DNA from: Adenophora triphylla var. japonica
Taxonomy: Eukaryota; Streptophyta; Magnoliopsida; Asterales; Campanulaceae
Assembly (NCBI GenBank): GCA_022495995.1
Contig: JAFEMH010000979.1
Coordinates: 496,001 to 560,000, forward strand
Direction of reading: 5' to 3'
Length of the DNA stretch: 64,000 bases
The translations under genes were made by a program, and so were the position numbers. The notes below the pieces were generated by a model. It was not told the origin of the DNA. It did not search any database and saw nothing but the letters and a program-made list of their open reading frames with translations. Below are positions 34,160 through 50,407 of this stretch, one piece after another (within the stretch, counting starts at the first letter, position 1; every line of letters starts with the position of its first letter).

Positions 34160-35775
34160 ATGGCGGATTTTGGCATTTATTTCTTGATTTTCTTGGTGGG
34201 TTTTCTTTGCTGTGGAGGTAATAGCAGTCTTATTGATGACGACAAGAACGCATTGCTTGATTTTGTGAACAATTTACCGCACTCGCGTGCACTCAACTGG
34301 GATTCAAACTCTCCGGTGTGTAACCACTGGACTGGAGTGACATGTAACGAGGACGCATCAAGAGTAATAGCCGTCCGGTTACCCGGAGTTGGGTTTCACG
34401 GTCACATTCCGGCTAACACATTGAGCAGGCTGTCAGCATTGCAGATCTTGAGTCTTAGATCTAATGGTATTTCTGGCCCTTTTCCTTCAGATTTCTCTAG
34501 CCTCATGAACTTGAGTTATTTATATCTTCAATCTAATCGATTTTCGGGTCCTTTGCCTATTGATTTCTCAGTTTGGGAAAATCTTACCATTGTTAATCTG
34601 TCGAATAATGAGTTTAATGGGTCTATTCCTGTCTCAATTTTAAATTCAACCCATCTTTCAGCTTTGAATCTTGCTAATAACTCAATTTCCGGCGAGATTC
34701 CTGATCTGCATTTGCCTAATTTGCAATTACTGAATCTTTCAAACAATATTCTTACTGGCATTGTGCCCAAATCGCTTCAAAGGTTTCCGAAATCTGTGTT
34801 TATTGGTAACAATGTTTCTTTGGATTACAATACTGAGCCTCCAGATGTTTTAGCCACTCCTCAACCAATTATGAAGAACGATAGGAAATTGAGTGAAAAG
34901 GCATTACTGGGAATCATTATTGCTGGTTGTGTTATTGGGTTCATTGCTTTTGCTTTTCTTTGGATTATTTGTTGTTTAAAAAGAAAAAGTGGAGATGGGA
35001 TTTCGGGTAAGTTGGAGAAAGGAAATGTTTCGCCTGAGAAAGCTATTTCGAGAAGCCAAGATGCTAATAATAGATTGGTTTTCTTTGAGAATTGTAGCTA
35101 TGCTTTTGATTTGGAGGATTTGTTGCGGGCTTCTGCTGAGGTATTGGGGAAGGGTACTTTTGGTATGTCGTATAAGGCAATATTGGAGGACGGAACTTCT
35201 GTGGTGGTGAAGAGATTGAAGGAATTGAGTGTTGGAAAGCGGGAATTCGAGCAGCAAATGGAAATCGTGGGGACTATTAAGCACGAGAACGTGGTTGAGT
35301 TAAGGGCTTATTACTATTCGAAAGATGAGAAACTCATTGTGTGCGATTATTACAGTTCTGGGAGCGTTGCTGCAATGCTACATGGTATGTTTTTTTCTCT
35401 ACTCATTCAATTTCACTTGTATTTTTCCCACTTATGTTTGATGGATTCGTCCCTTGCTCATCTCTTTGGGCGAATTTATCTTATTAGATTCATTACATAA
35501 TTAATTTTCTTGGTTAACAATTTTAATGACATTCCTCGGAATAATAATGTTCTCGTTCTAAGTTGAATAAAAACGACATAAGGAATCTCATCATCGGAAA
35601 TTCAGTTATGGGTAATACTCCCTACATCCCATTAAGATGTTCCCATTTACCATTTGATTTTTCTTTTGTCCCAAAACGATAGTCTCATTTCCTTGTTAGG
35701 TTAAAATCATTGAGCTTCTGAAATTGCCAACCAAGGAACAAGAGGGAGAGAGGAGAGGATGAGAGCCAACCAAGT

Positions 35776-35809
<34 letters not shown>

Positions 35810-37077
35810 ATGGAGTAGTAATTAAACCTTATTAAGGGTAGTGATTGAGATGAACATAGATTGTTAAAATGTGTGAGTAATCAAATGAGCCTATCATTAT
35901 GGGACGGAGGGAGAATGATTTATATTCCATTAATCTCCATAATTGCTATCCGAACAAGGTCAACTCATAGAATTTTTCCCAAAATGACATTATTTCAAAA
36001 AGTATTTCCCAAAATGTCACACTTTTAAAAGTATTGACCAGAATAGCTTAGTTTTTAGAATTCGCAGTTGGCAACTGCGTTTTCAAAGTTGAATTCGCAG
36101 TTGCCAACCGTGTTTAAAAAAAAAAAATTAGAAAAATTATAAACCCGCGGTTGCCAACTGCGAATTCATTAATGAAAATGCAGTTGCGAACCGCGAATTC
36201 TAAAAACTAGGCTATTCTGGTCAATACTTTTAAAAGTGTGACATTTTGGGAAATACTTTTTGAAACAGTGTCATTTTGGGAAAAAAATTTCAGCTCATAA
36301 GGCTCAGAAAATTAAAATAGGGAAAGGAAAGAAGGCCGAGTTTAACTGTTATCAATTTTAACTGTTATCAATACTTTTAAAAGTGTGACATTTTGGGAAA
36401 TACTTTTTGAAACAGTGTCATTTTGGGAAAAAAATTTCAGCTCATAAGGCTCAGAAAATTAAAATAGGGAAAGGAAAGAAGGCCGAGTTTAACTGTTATC
36501 AATTGATTAAACTCGTATCACATTCTGTTTAAATTCAAGAAAAATTGTTTAAGTAATGTACTTAAGAAGAATGTGGAAGTACACAAAAAATTAGACCGGC
36601 AAAACTTCTCCATCAGTCGGTTAGTCAGTCCAATCTACTAGAAATTTCCTTTTCTCTTTTGTTTGGCCCTTTCCCGATACAAGTAGAAGGCATAAATAAT
36701 TTTATTACCCTCAATTATCGAGAACAGCATTTTAGGATATGAACGGAAGGCTTCTGTCATAACGATCACTTTCAAAGGCAATAACATGTTCTTAAACATG
36801 ATTTAACTTTATTAGAGGGGACTTACCAAATTAAACTGACAGTATCTTCTGTTAAGCAGTTCACATCAGTTTGGTTAGCCTTAAGATTGGAAACAAACTA
36901 GAAATAGTTATATCAAACTTTTAAATTTCAATAGCGTATATAGTCCCAGTTGTTTTATTGGACTCCCTCCGTCCCATAATGATAGTCAAACATTTTAACG
37001 GCCTATTTTCATTTCCACCACTATTCTTAAAGAAGTTTAATTATTACTCCATCTTCGTCCTTGGTTGGCACTCATCA

Positions 37078-37108
<31 letters not shown>

Positions 37109-38684
37109 ACTTTGTCCTTGGCAATTTTGGAAGTTCAATTCTAACCAAACAACTTTGGAAATGAGACTATCTTTTTGGGATAAACAAAAAATGACAAATG
37201 AGAACATCTTTATGGGGCGGAGGGAGTAGGTGCTAACCAATAGCAATCCGTGAAGCAGAAAAGTGTGGGTTTTTAGATTCTTCCGAGTGGGGCACCCTTT
37301 GATTAAGATATACGGGATAGAGTATAATGATGCGATTGTGGATGATGCAAACATGTGAGTCAAGCATTGTTGTGGGGTAGAGGAATATCTACCAGAAGTT
37401 TGATCATTTTGTTGCATTATTTGGATGTTTTGAACATGAGAAATCTTTATATATATTTATCACATGTAGGTCTTTTAAGTACGTACCTAATACCCGTTTG
37501 TATCTGGGTGTCCCGCTCTGTCTACCTTATTATAAATTCCAACCATCTAAGCATGATGGTCAATAATTGCCATTCCTCATTCTTGAAAATATCTATAACA
37601 TGGCCAAGTATTGATATACAATTATTTGGCAATGAATGGGGCACCCAAAATGATTTTGTTTGCAACTTAAGGTGGGACGGAGGGAGTAAAATATATTACT
37701 CCCTCCGTCCCATAAAATAATCATGATTAAAACATTCTGACCTTTGAGCTTCTTGGTGTTGGTTATTTGCTTGCTAAAGATCTTGAGAACCCATTAGTAC
37801 CTTGTTTGAAAGATAATACTCCCTCCGTCCCATAAAGATTGTCCACTTTTTAGTGTTTGATTTTATCGAACTTTGACTAAAGATTTAGGAAGGACTAATT
37901 ATTCAAATTGAAAATTGTTATTGGTAGTACTTTTAATTGTGTATTAATAATAGCAATATTTGGAATTTCATTTGGATAATTAGTCTTTATTACAGCTTGT
38001 AACTACAATGTTTCAGGTAAGAGGGGAGAAGATAGGGTTCCTTTAAGTTGGGAAACCCGACTTAGAATAGCCATTGGTGCATCAAGGGGACTAGCTCGAA
38101 TCCATGCTGAAAATGGAGGCAAACTCGTTCACGGCAACCTTAAATCCTCAAACATTTTTCTCAACTTACAACAATACGGTTGCATATCGGATCTCGGTCT
38201 TTCAACAATAATGTCCCAGTTGGCCCCACCTATTGCTCGTGCAGCCGGCTACCGGGCCCCGGAAGTAACCGACACCCGGAAAGCCACGCAGCCATCCGAT
38301 GTCTACAGTTTTGGAGTTCTTTTACTCGAACTCCTCACCGGAAAGTCGCCTGTCCATACAATGGGCGGTGATGAGGTCATACATCTGGTCAGGTGGGTCC
38401 ACTCTGTGGTACGGGAAGAGTGGACCGGGGAAGTGTTTGATGTGGAATTACTAAAGTACCCTAACATTGAAGAGGAAATGGTGGAGATGTTGCAGATTGC
38501 TATGTCGTGTGTGGCTCGGGTGGTTGACCAGAGACCTAAAATGACGGAAGTGGTCAAATTGATTGAAAACGTGAGGCGAATTGATTCTGGGAATCCGACG
38601 TCTTCTAAGGCCAAATCTTCGGGTTCTACGCCTCGGCCGGACTTTTCGGAGGCGGAATCGGGTTCGTTTATGAGGGTTAGTTAA
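34160..38684 (+). CDS. Leucine-rich-repeat receptor-like kinase, predicted inactive (two exons)
   Basis: Exons 34160-35384 and 38017-38684 (GT-AG, 2632-bp intron) give 1893 nt, or 630 residues, normal for LRR-III receptor-like kinases. Order: signal peptide ([17 protein letters not shown]), LRRNT with CNHWTGVTC, about five LRRs (residues ~75-215), transmembrane helix ~246-273, kinase domain from ~325. The glycine loop [11 protein letters not shown] and Lys of VVVKRLK are kept. The catalytic HRD is HGN (near 446) and DFG is SDLG (near 465), so phosphotransfer is unlikely; signalling by scaffolding is the family's expected mode. APE (YRAPEV) is present and the C-terminus ends FMRVS. The protein resembles the group annotated as probable inactive receptor kinase At4g23740 (from memory). 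The intron splits the kinase domain and is filled with MITEs. Confidence 0.92.
35618..35913. mobile_element. Stowaway-like MITE in the receptor-kinase intron
   Basis: CTCCCTACATCCCATTAAGATG at the left and ATTATGGGACGGAGGGAG at the right. Contains a (GA)n tract at about 35778-35807. Same subfamily as 4376 and 36963. Confidence 0.75.
35971..36290. mobile_element. Long inverted-repeat element in the receptor-kinase intron
   Basis: Arms of about 150 bp: AATTTTTCCCAAAATGACAT at the left pairs with a right arm ending TCATTTTGGGAAAAAAATTT. Inner parts GAATTCGCAGTTG and CGCGAATTC repeat as smaller inverted copies. Flanks CAACTCATAG and CAGCTCATAA (8/10 match) suggest a MULE-type target duplication. 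Non-coding, with strong foldback potential. Confidence 0.75.
36219..36502 (+). repeat. Tandem duplication of ~135 bp
   Basis: The stretch CAATACTTTTAAAAGTGTGA through GGCCGAGTTTAACTGTTATC occurs at about 36219-36355 and again at about 36368-36502, apparently identical. It includes the right arm of the inverted-repeat element plus downstream host sequence. Confidence 0.85.
36963..37226. mobile_element. Stowaway-like MITE in the receptor-kinase intron
   Basis: CTCCCTCCGTCCCATAATGATA at the left and TTATGGGGCGGAGGGAG at the right, with a (CT)n tract at 37081-37107. Inverted orientation relative to 35618. Confidence 0.8.
37674..37850. mobile_element. Cluster of Stowaway termini, incomplete copies
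   Basis: GGTGGGACGGAGGGAG (right end, 37671-37686) is followed by two left ends, CTCCCTCCGTCCCATAAAATAA (37699) and CTCCCTCCGTCCCATAAAGATT (37819). Matching opposite ends could not be identified. Confidence 0.55.
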
Positions 38685-38889
38685 CGTGTTTGTTGTTGTA
38701 TTATTGTGTTGTTGTATTATTGTGTGTCAGTATTTGTTTCACCATCTCAGTGAAGAGGTAATTGTTTAGATGTATGTTTTTAGGTTTCTTGGTCAAGACA
38801 GGTTGCTTGTTAATGATTTGTAATGGCGTTTGCATCTTTGGTTTATTTTGTTGTAGATTGATTACAATGTATGCACTCTTTACTTATCG

Positions 38890-39660
38890 AGTTGACTTGC
38901 AAGACAATACCTGCTCGGGTCCGTGGAGGCCCACTCAGGTTTTAGTCCGCGGATGCCCGAGTACCTTCTTGGATAAGCTCATGTGCAGGCCCGGTCAACG
39001 AGCACGAGCTCGAAGCTCCAACCAACCTCGGACCCAAACCCTCCAGGTGCAGTGGGAAGCAAGCCAAGCAAATAAATGATGATGACTCAATGACTCAAGG
39101 GTGAGCTCGTTTAGGGAATGAGCACGAGCACATATTAGAAGAGGAACACTTTATCAGCAGCGAGTTCAGACTTTGGTACTCGGTCTAAGCCCAAGAGAGG
39201 ATCCTTCCACTGAGCAGGTTAATGCTCGGACAATTCTATTTTCATAAAGATTTCAGTCTACACGGGATTCTAATCTTGGCTAAGATTTACTTTCCTAAAC
39301 AAACTTCAATTTTAATTCCTATTTTTGAGAATTACTTCACTTATCCCCTATAAATAGGAGATCATAACTCCAAAATCAGAGCTATTTTATTCTCTATTTT
39401 TTTTTTCTTTTATTCTTTTCTTATTCTCTCAATCATATACTTACTCCCACGTCGGAGGGTATTGGCCGGTGAAATCCCGACTTAGTTTTTATTATTTGTT
39501 CATCTGTTTCAGACTTATTTGAGGCAAATTCAGATATTCGATCCGTTAATTTCGGCTAGATTGACTCGAATACAATTTTGGCTCGATAAGGTAACATGAC
39601 ATTTATTTTGGGCGAATCAAAATAAAAATTTAGCATTTATTCTGGGTAGTAATTATTATT
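38890..39660 (+). mobile_element. LTR-like remnant between the kinase and E2 genes
   Basis: A GC-rich block (CTGCTCGGGTCCGTGGAGGC, GGCCCGGTCAACGAGCACGA) is followed by a TATA box CTATAAATAGG (39348-39358) and a T-rich tract, then CCCACGTCGGAGGG. The layout resembles a solo LTR or TRIM; the ends were not resolved. It sits within about 300 bp of the E2 5' leader. Confidence 0.35.
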
Positions 39661-39726
39661 TTTCAAATAAGTAAATAATCTTTCCGAAATTTCTCACGAG
39701 TCCTAAAAAGAAAGAGAGAAATATCT

Positions 39727-39727
<1 letters not shown>

Positions 39728-39757
<30 letters not shown>
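39728..39757 (+). promoter_or_regulatory. (GA)n tract in the E2 leader region
   Basis: About 15 GA units roughly 180 bp 5' of the E2 start codon, with a (CT)n tract at about 39833-39852. Such tracts are common in plant leaders; no role is shown here. Confidence 0.6.
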
Positions 39758-39760
<3 letters not shown>

Positions 39761-39937
39761 CTTCGAGGTAATCAACCAGTCTTTCCCTCTCTTTCTCTCA
39801 TCACCATCCTCCATTTCGTTAGATTGTTGTTCGTCTCTCTCTCTCTCTCTCTATGTATATATATTTCTTTTTTTATACGTATATGTATGTAGGTGTGATT
39901 GATTTAGGGTTTCGTTTTGATAGGATAGGATTTCGTG

Positions 39938-45874
<5,937 letters not shown>

Positions 45875-46980
45875 TTTGCTGGGCAGGTGCGATAAGGAGT
45901 GGGCCCCTTTCCTTGTTATATCTGTCTATTGTAAGCTGGACTAAAAAGGGAAAGGTAAAAAAACGTATGCCCTCCTTAAGACACATCTAAGCTTTTGATT
46001 TGTATAATAAAAATAAAAAAGAAAATAGAAATTCTTGTTGCAACTATTATTTATATTTTTGTTGTGAGCAGTGCCCTTTAACTGCACTGAGCTTTGCAAA
46101 AATCTACCCAAAAGAATTAAACGGCTCTGGTACGAACCGTTTGGGCTTGGGCCTCTAGTCCTCTTTACCGATGCGCATAATAATTATAAATGACAATACT
46201 ACCTCTACCCCAAACTCGTCTTATACGTTTCTCCTCGACATGTGTCTGCGCATCAATAGCGGCGTCTTCATCAATTTTTTCTCCCTCTCTACTCCGTTGC
46301 AATCTCCCGTAGAAAAACAAAAAACTCCTATGCTGTTCTCTTTCTCCACTTCTATCTCAATCGCACCTTCTTTCTTCATCTCATCAATTGTGGAGGTACT
46401 TAAAGTTTCAGATTGAGATTTTTTCTTGGGCTTTACTTGTCCATCAACTTGGCTCTTCTTCAACCTGGCTCTTATTCTTCAGCCCGTTGTTCTCTTAAAT
46501 TTGTCGTTCTTGATCTCCTCCAAAATTCATAAGCCGCCCCAATCTCCACTAAAATTGGGTTTAGGGTTGTTTCAATTTCAGTTTTGATTTGATTGATGTT
46601 GTTCTTGATATTCTCCTTTTTGAGGCAAAACTTGCTATTAAATTATTTATGATATTAAGAACTCCCAATTTTCATAACCAATAATTGAATTAATGGGTTC
46701 TGTAAAATTGAAGAAAGGAGGAAACAACACAGAGGGAGGACAATATATTTGTTGTGTTTAATTTATTTGTTTGGGTGTGTGTGTGTATGTATCCATTTGT
46801 GTTTATCATGATTATGCCTAATAACTGATATCTACATATTTATTTTTATATGATTTGAATTTGATTTCAGTCTGATTTCAATTCATGCTTGGGTCTTACT
46901 AAACCTTTCGATTTCGAATTTATAAGTTTGTTTCTTTTGGTTTTGTATTGATGAGTATTTCTTGTTGTTGGGTTGTAGTT
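45875..46980. other. E2 3' flank and intergenic DNA
   Basis: 45875-46030 should include the E2 3' untranslated region (AATAAAAATAAAAAAG near 46006 is a possible polyadenylation signal). 46170-46560 is C/T-rich and leader-like, but no protein-coding exon was recognised on either strand. Confidence 0.4.
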
Positions 46981-46989
46981 TGTTGAGTC

Positions 46990-47890
46990 TGTGTCCATTT
47001 GTGTTTATCATAATTATGTGAAATAACTGTAATGTGTATTTCACAATTATTTTGCTTAAACAACTGATAAATTTTTGAATTGTGATGTGTATTTCACAGT
47101 TATTTTGGTTAGAGTTTGATAAACAGCTAATATTTCTCATGAAACTTGGACACATATTTTTGTGTAAATAACTGTGAATTCTATTTCATATTTATTTAAA
47201 TAATTGTGAAATAGAATTGGTTTATATTATAATTGTGTTGCTTTATGTTATAAACTGAGAACTACTCCCTCCGTCCCGGACCTATGTGCTCGGTTTGACT
47301 TTTCACGTAAATTAAGGAGAGAGTATTATATTGAAAGTGTTGTGAGTGTGAAATAAAATAGGAGAGAGAATGAGTGGAGGGAATAGTAAATTATAATGGT
47401 GTTGTGAGTATTAAAATAATGTAGGAGAGAGAATGAGTGGAGGGAATAGTAAAGATTCATTTCCATTTTAGGAAATGTGCACGTAGGTTTGGGACACCCA
47501 AAATGGAAAGTGTGCACGTAGGTATGGGACGGAGGGAGTATATTTCACAATAATGTTTTATAGGTTTTCAAATTTGTTCATCCTTATACATTGTTTCTGA
47601 AATAACTGTGATGTGTATTTCACAGTTATTTTGCTTAAACAACTGATAAATTTTTGAACTGTAATGTATATTTCACAGTTATTTTGGTTAGAGTTTGGTG
47701 AACAACTGATATTTCTCATTAAACTTGGACACATGTTTTGATGTAAATAACATTGAATTCTATTTCACAGTTATTTAAATTATAAACTAAGAATTCTATT
47801 TCACATTAATGTTTTATAGTTTTCATAGTTGTTCATGATTAAAGTTGGTTTATATTATAAATGTGTTGTAGATTTCTCAGTTATTTATAT
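46990..47890. repeat. Diverged TTTCACAGTTATTT repeat field
   Basis: The motif TTTCACAGTTATTT or close variants occurs about ten times. A ~140-bp longer unit (GATGTGTATTTCACAG through CATTAAACTTGGACACAT) appears at 47078-47155 and twice around 47600-47735. A Stowaway copy interrupts it. Confidence 0.75.
47275..47538. mobile_element. Stowaway-like MITE inside the repeat field
   Basis: CTCCCTCCGTCCCGGACCTATG and CATAGGT-type right end GGTATGGGACGGAGGGAG, TA-flanked. The right-end sequence GCACGTAGGTNTGGGAC is present twice. Confidence 0.9.
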
Positions 47891-47933
47891 CATTCTTATT
47901 CTTTTATAACAACTGTGTATGGCAAATTTCATA

Positions 47934-48217
47934 CTCCCTCCGTCCCGCTAATATTAGCACACTTTCCTTTTTGGGCGTCCCGCTAATATTCGCACACTCC
48001 CAAAAAGGAAACTTTATATTAATAAAATATTCACCCAACCCCACTCATTCTCTCTCCTACATTATTTTAATACTCACAACACCATTATAATTTATTACAC
48101 CCTTCACTCATTCTCTCTCCACTCATTCTTTTACACTCACAACATTTTATTAAAATATCATATTTCTTAATTCCCGCGCAAACAGTGTTTGTGCTAATAT
48201 TAGCGGGACGGAGGGAG
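47934..48217. mobile_element. Stowaway-like MITE
   Basis: CTCCCTCCGTCCCGCTAATATT at the left, AATATTAGCGGGACGGAGGGAG at the right: 22-bp perfect inverted ends, TA-flanked. The left end carries a second CCCGCTAATATT. Confidence 0.95.
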
Positions 48218-48219
48218 TA

Positions 48220-48995
48220 GTTGTTATTTTTTATTAACCGAGAAATCAATTTCACATTTGTTGACCTCATATAATGAGTGTACTTGTTTGATTCGTCTTT
48301 AAGATACGATTAAAATGGCCGTTTCAAATTATTTTTTTCAATTTATAGATTTTGGAATATTGCATTTTAAAATTTTGATGAAAAAAAGGAAGAAAGAGAA
48401 ATAGGAGAGAGAAAATGAGAGAAGAAAAAGTGGGAATAGCAACCACGCTTAGTGCTGGAGTTTGATTTCTAGCAACGTGCGTGCCACTATGGGCATTTTA
48501 GACCACAAAAATTTGAAGATTTATTGGCGAGTTTAAAAAATGTCTGTCCTTATTGGTCGTTTTCATTTGCTGAGGGGTTTATTGGTCAAAGCCTCATTTT
48601 ATTTAATTATCCTAGTAAAGTTTAAACCTTGTTATTGATACTCTATTATATTATTAATAACAATTTTTAAATTTTCATTAGGATAATTACATTAGTCTAA
48701 AATTATTGCTCAAAATATTTTCATATTAACAATAATTAGGAAAATCATTTTGGGGCGGGGGGAGTATTCCAGATCCAGTAAATATGCAACATGTTGAACC
48801 TGGAAATAAAATTTTGTTAAAAAAATAAAAAGAGATATTTTAGAACATTTCAAAAAGAACATTAACTTTTGGAATTAAAACTTGTTATTTGATGATAAAT
48901 GATTTAGTAAATTTTTCTAAAAGTAGATATTTATAATTAATAAAATATTCTAAAAATAGGGTATTTAGTTTGATATGAATTTTTAGACTAAAGGA
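48220..48995. other. AT-rich intergenic DNA with one stray MITE end
   Basis: GGGGCGGGGGGAGTA near 48753 is a lone degenerate Stowaway right end. Nothing else is recognised. Confidence 0.4.
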
Positions 48996-48998
48996 GTA

Positions 48999-49265
48999 CT
49001 CCCTCCGTCCCATAGAACATTACCCCTTTTGCTATTTTGGGCGTCCCTCTTTAAAGTTCCACTTTCCTAAAAAGGCAACCTTAAATCACTATTCTCTCCA
49101 CTCATTCTCTCTCCTATATTATTTTAATACTCACAACACCATTATAATTTACTATTCTCTCCACTCATTCTCTCTCCTCCCACTCACAACACCTATTTTA
49201 ATAACATTATTCCTTATTTTCCGTTCTCAATAGTAAACGTGTAATGTTTTATGGGACGGAGGGAG
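48999..49265. mobile_element. Stowaway-like MITE
   Basis: CTCCCTCCGTCCCATAGAACAT and TTTATGGGACGGAGGGAG are inverted ends, TA-flanked. Close relative of 28273. Confidence 0.92.
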
Positions 49266-49652
49266 TACTTATTTTGAAAACATATCAAATGGGGTAATAT
49301 TTGGATATTTATTTTTAAAAAATCATGGACAATTTTTGTTGTTATATGAAAACACTTGAAATGAATATGTGTGGGCCATTCATACCTTGAAACAATAAAC
49401 TCTGTGGTCTTAAACTTGATTTTTTGAACCCCAAATGTGCATGAGCATGGCACGTTACTACCTTCCATTGCTACCTTTTCTTTTCTTTGGAGGGGTGGAT
49501 CTAAACGTAATTGATGTGTGCTCTAGTTTACCTTAAAATTTTAATTTTAATTTTTTTTTATCTAAGTTGAAACCGTGAATTTTATGGAAGCATATTTATG
49601 TTTCCTTATTTAAAAAGACTTTTATTATGGTAAGTAGATTTTGGGACTTTCA

Positions 49653-50348
49653 TGAAAGATTTATAAGTATCCTACTTTGACTAGGAATTGTAAATAAAGT
49701 AAATATCTTTTATTTATGTACATAGTTTTATATTAGGACTAACCCACTAATATTTGATTTTCTTGTGAGTGTGTTTTATGTTTTCATATAGGAAAAGAGA
49801 TCTCACAAAGGAAAAGGTCGATTGCATGAAGATCTTCTCCATGGTGCACTATAAATATAAGGCATTCAGCACAAGAGAAGCTACGGGATTTTAGAGAGAA
49901 AATTACATATTCTTCATTGTTTTCGACATTATTGTTTTTAGGTTGTGAGTGAAGGTTGTGCCTTACATCCGTAACTCACATCTAGGTTTTCATAGAGTTC
50001 TCTTGTTTTACTTCTGACTAGAATAGATCCTACTTGGGAAAGGGGAGTTGTTCTTGTCATAGAAGGTGATTAGAACTCATTTAGTATTTTCATATTTTAA
50101 TTTTTCACTTATTTGTTTTTGTAAGAAGCAAAAGTTTTTATAGTGAAAAGTTTTTGGGCGTAAGCCTAGTTTGCTGATCACATTGATCAGTAAGCGTAAA
50201 TAATTCTTGAGTTATTACATTTAATTTGCTTTTAATTACTTTATTCCGCTGCATTATCTGTGGATGTGTGGACAGTTGTGAGACACATCTGTACTCACAT
50301 CCGTTGTCTGTTGGGTGATCTAAGTTTCCTAGCTACACGAAACTTTCA
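49653..50348 (+). repeat. 5' LTR of the SIRE-like element
   Basis: About 696 bp with inverted ends TGAAAG and CTTTCA. The 3' LTR is out of view, so these ends rest on the terminal motif and the position of the PBS. Confidence 0.7.
49850..49857 (+). promoter_or_regulatory. LTR TATA box
   Basis: TATAAATA within CACTATAAATATAAGGC, about 500 bp before the LTR end. Expected start of the retrotransposon RNA about 30 bp downstream. Confidence 0.6.
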
Positions 50349-50350
50349 AT

Positions 50351-50362
50351 TGGTATGTAGCC
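50351..50362 (+). other. Degenerate primer-binding site
   Basis: TGGTATGTAGCC sits where TGGTATCAGAGC (tRNA-iMet complement) is expected. Only the first six bases match without a gap. Confidence 0.55.
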
Positions 50363-50407
50363 AACTCTCGATATATTGCGAGTGTTGATCCAGAAAGTGT
50401 AGTCATT

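Noticed and set aside
34528..35284. Antisense frames within the receptor-kinase exon
   Set aside because: Shadows of a well supported coding exon.
46221..46463. 80-residue Lys/Glu-rich minus-strand frame
   Set aside because: No recognised motif, no supporting splice structure, lies in a C/T-rich stretch.
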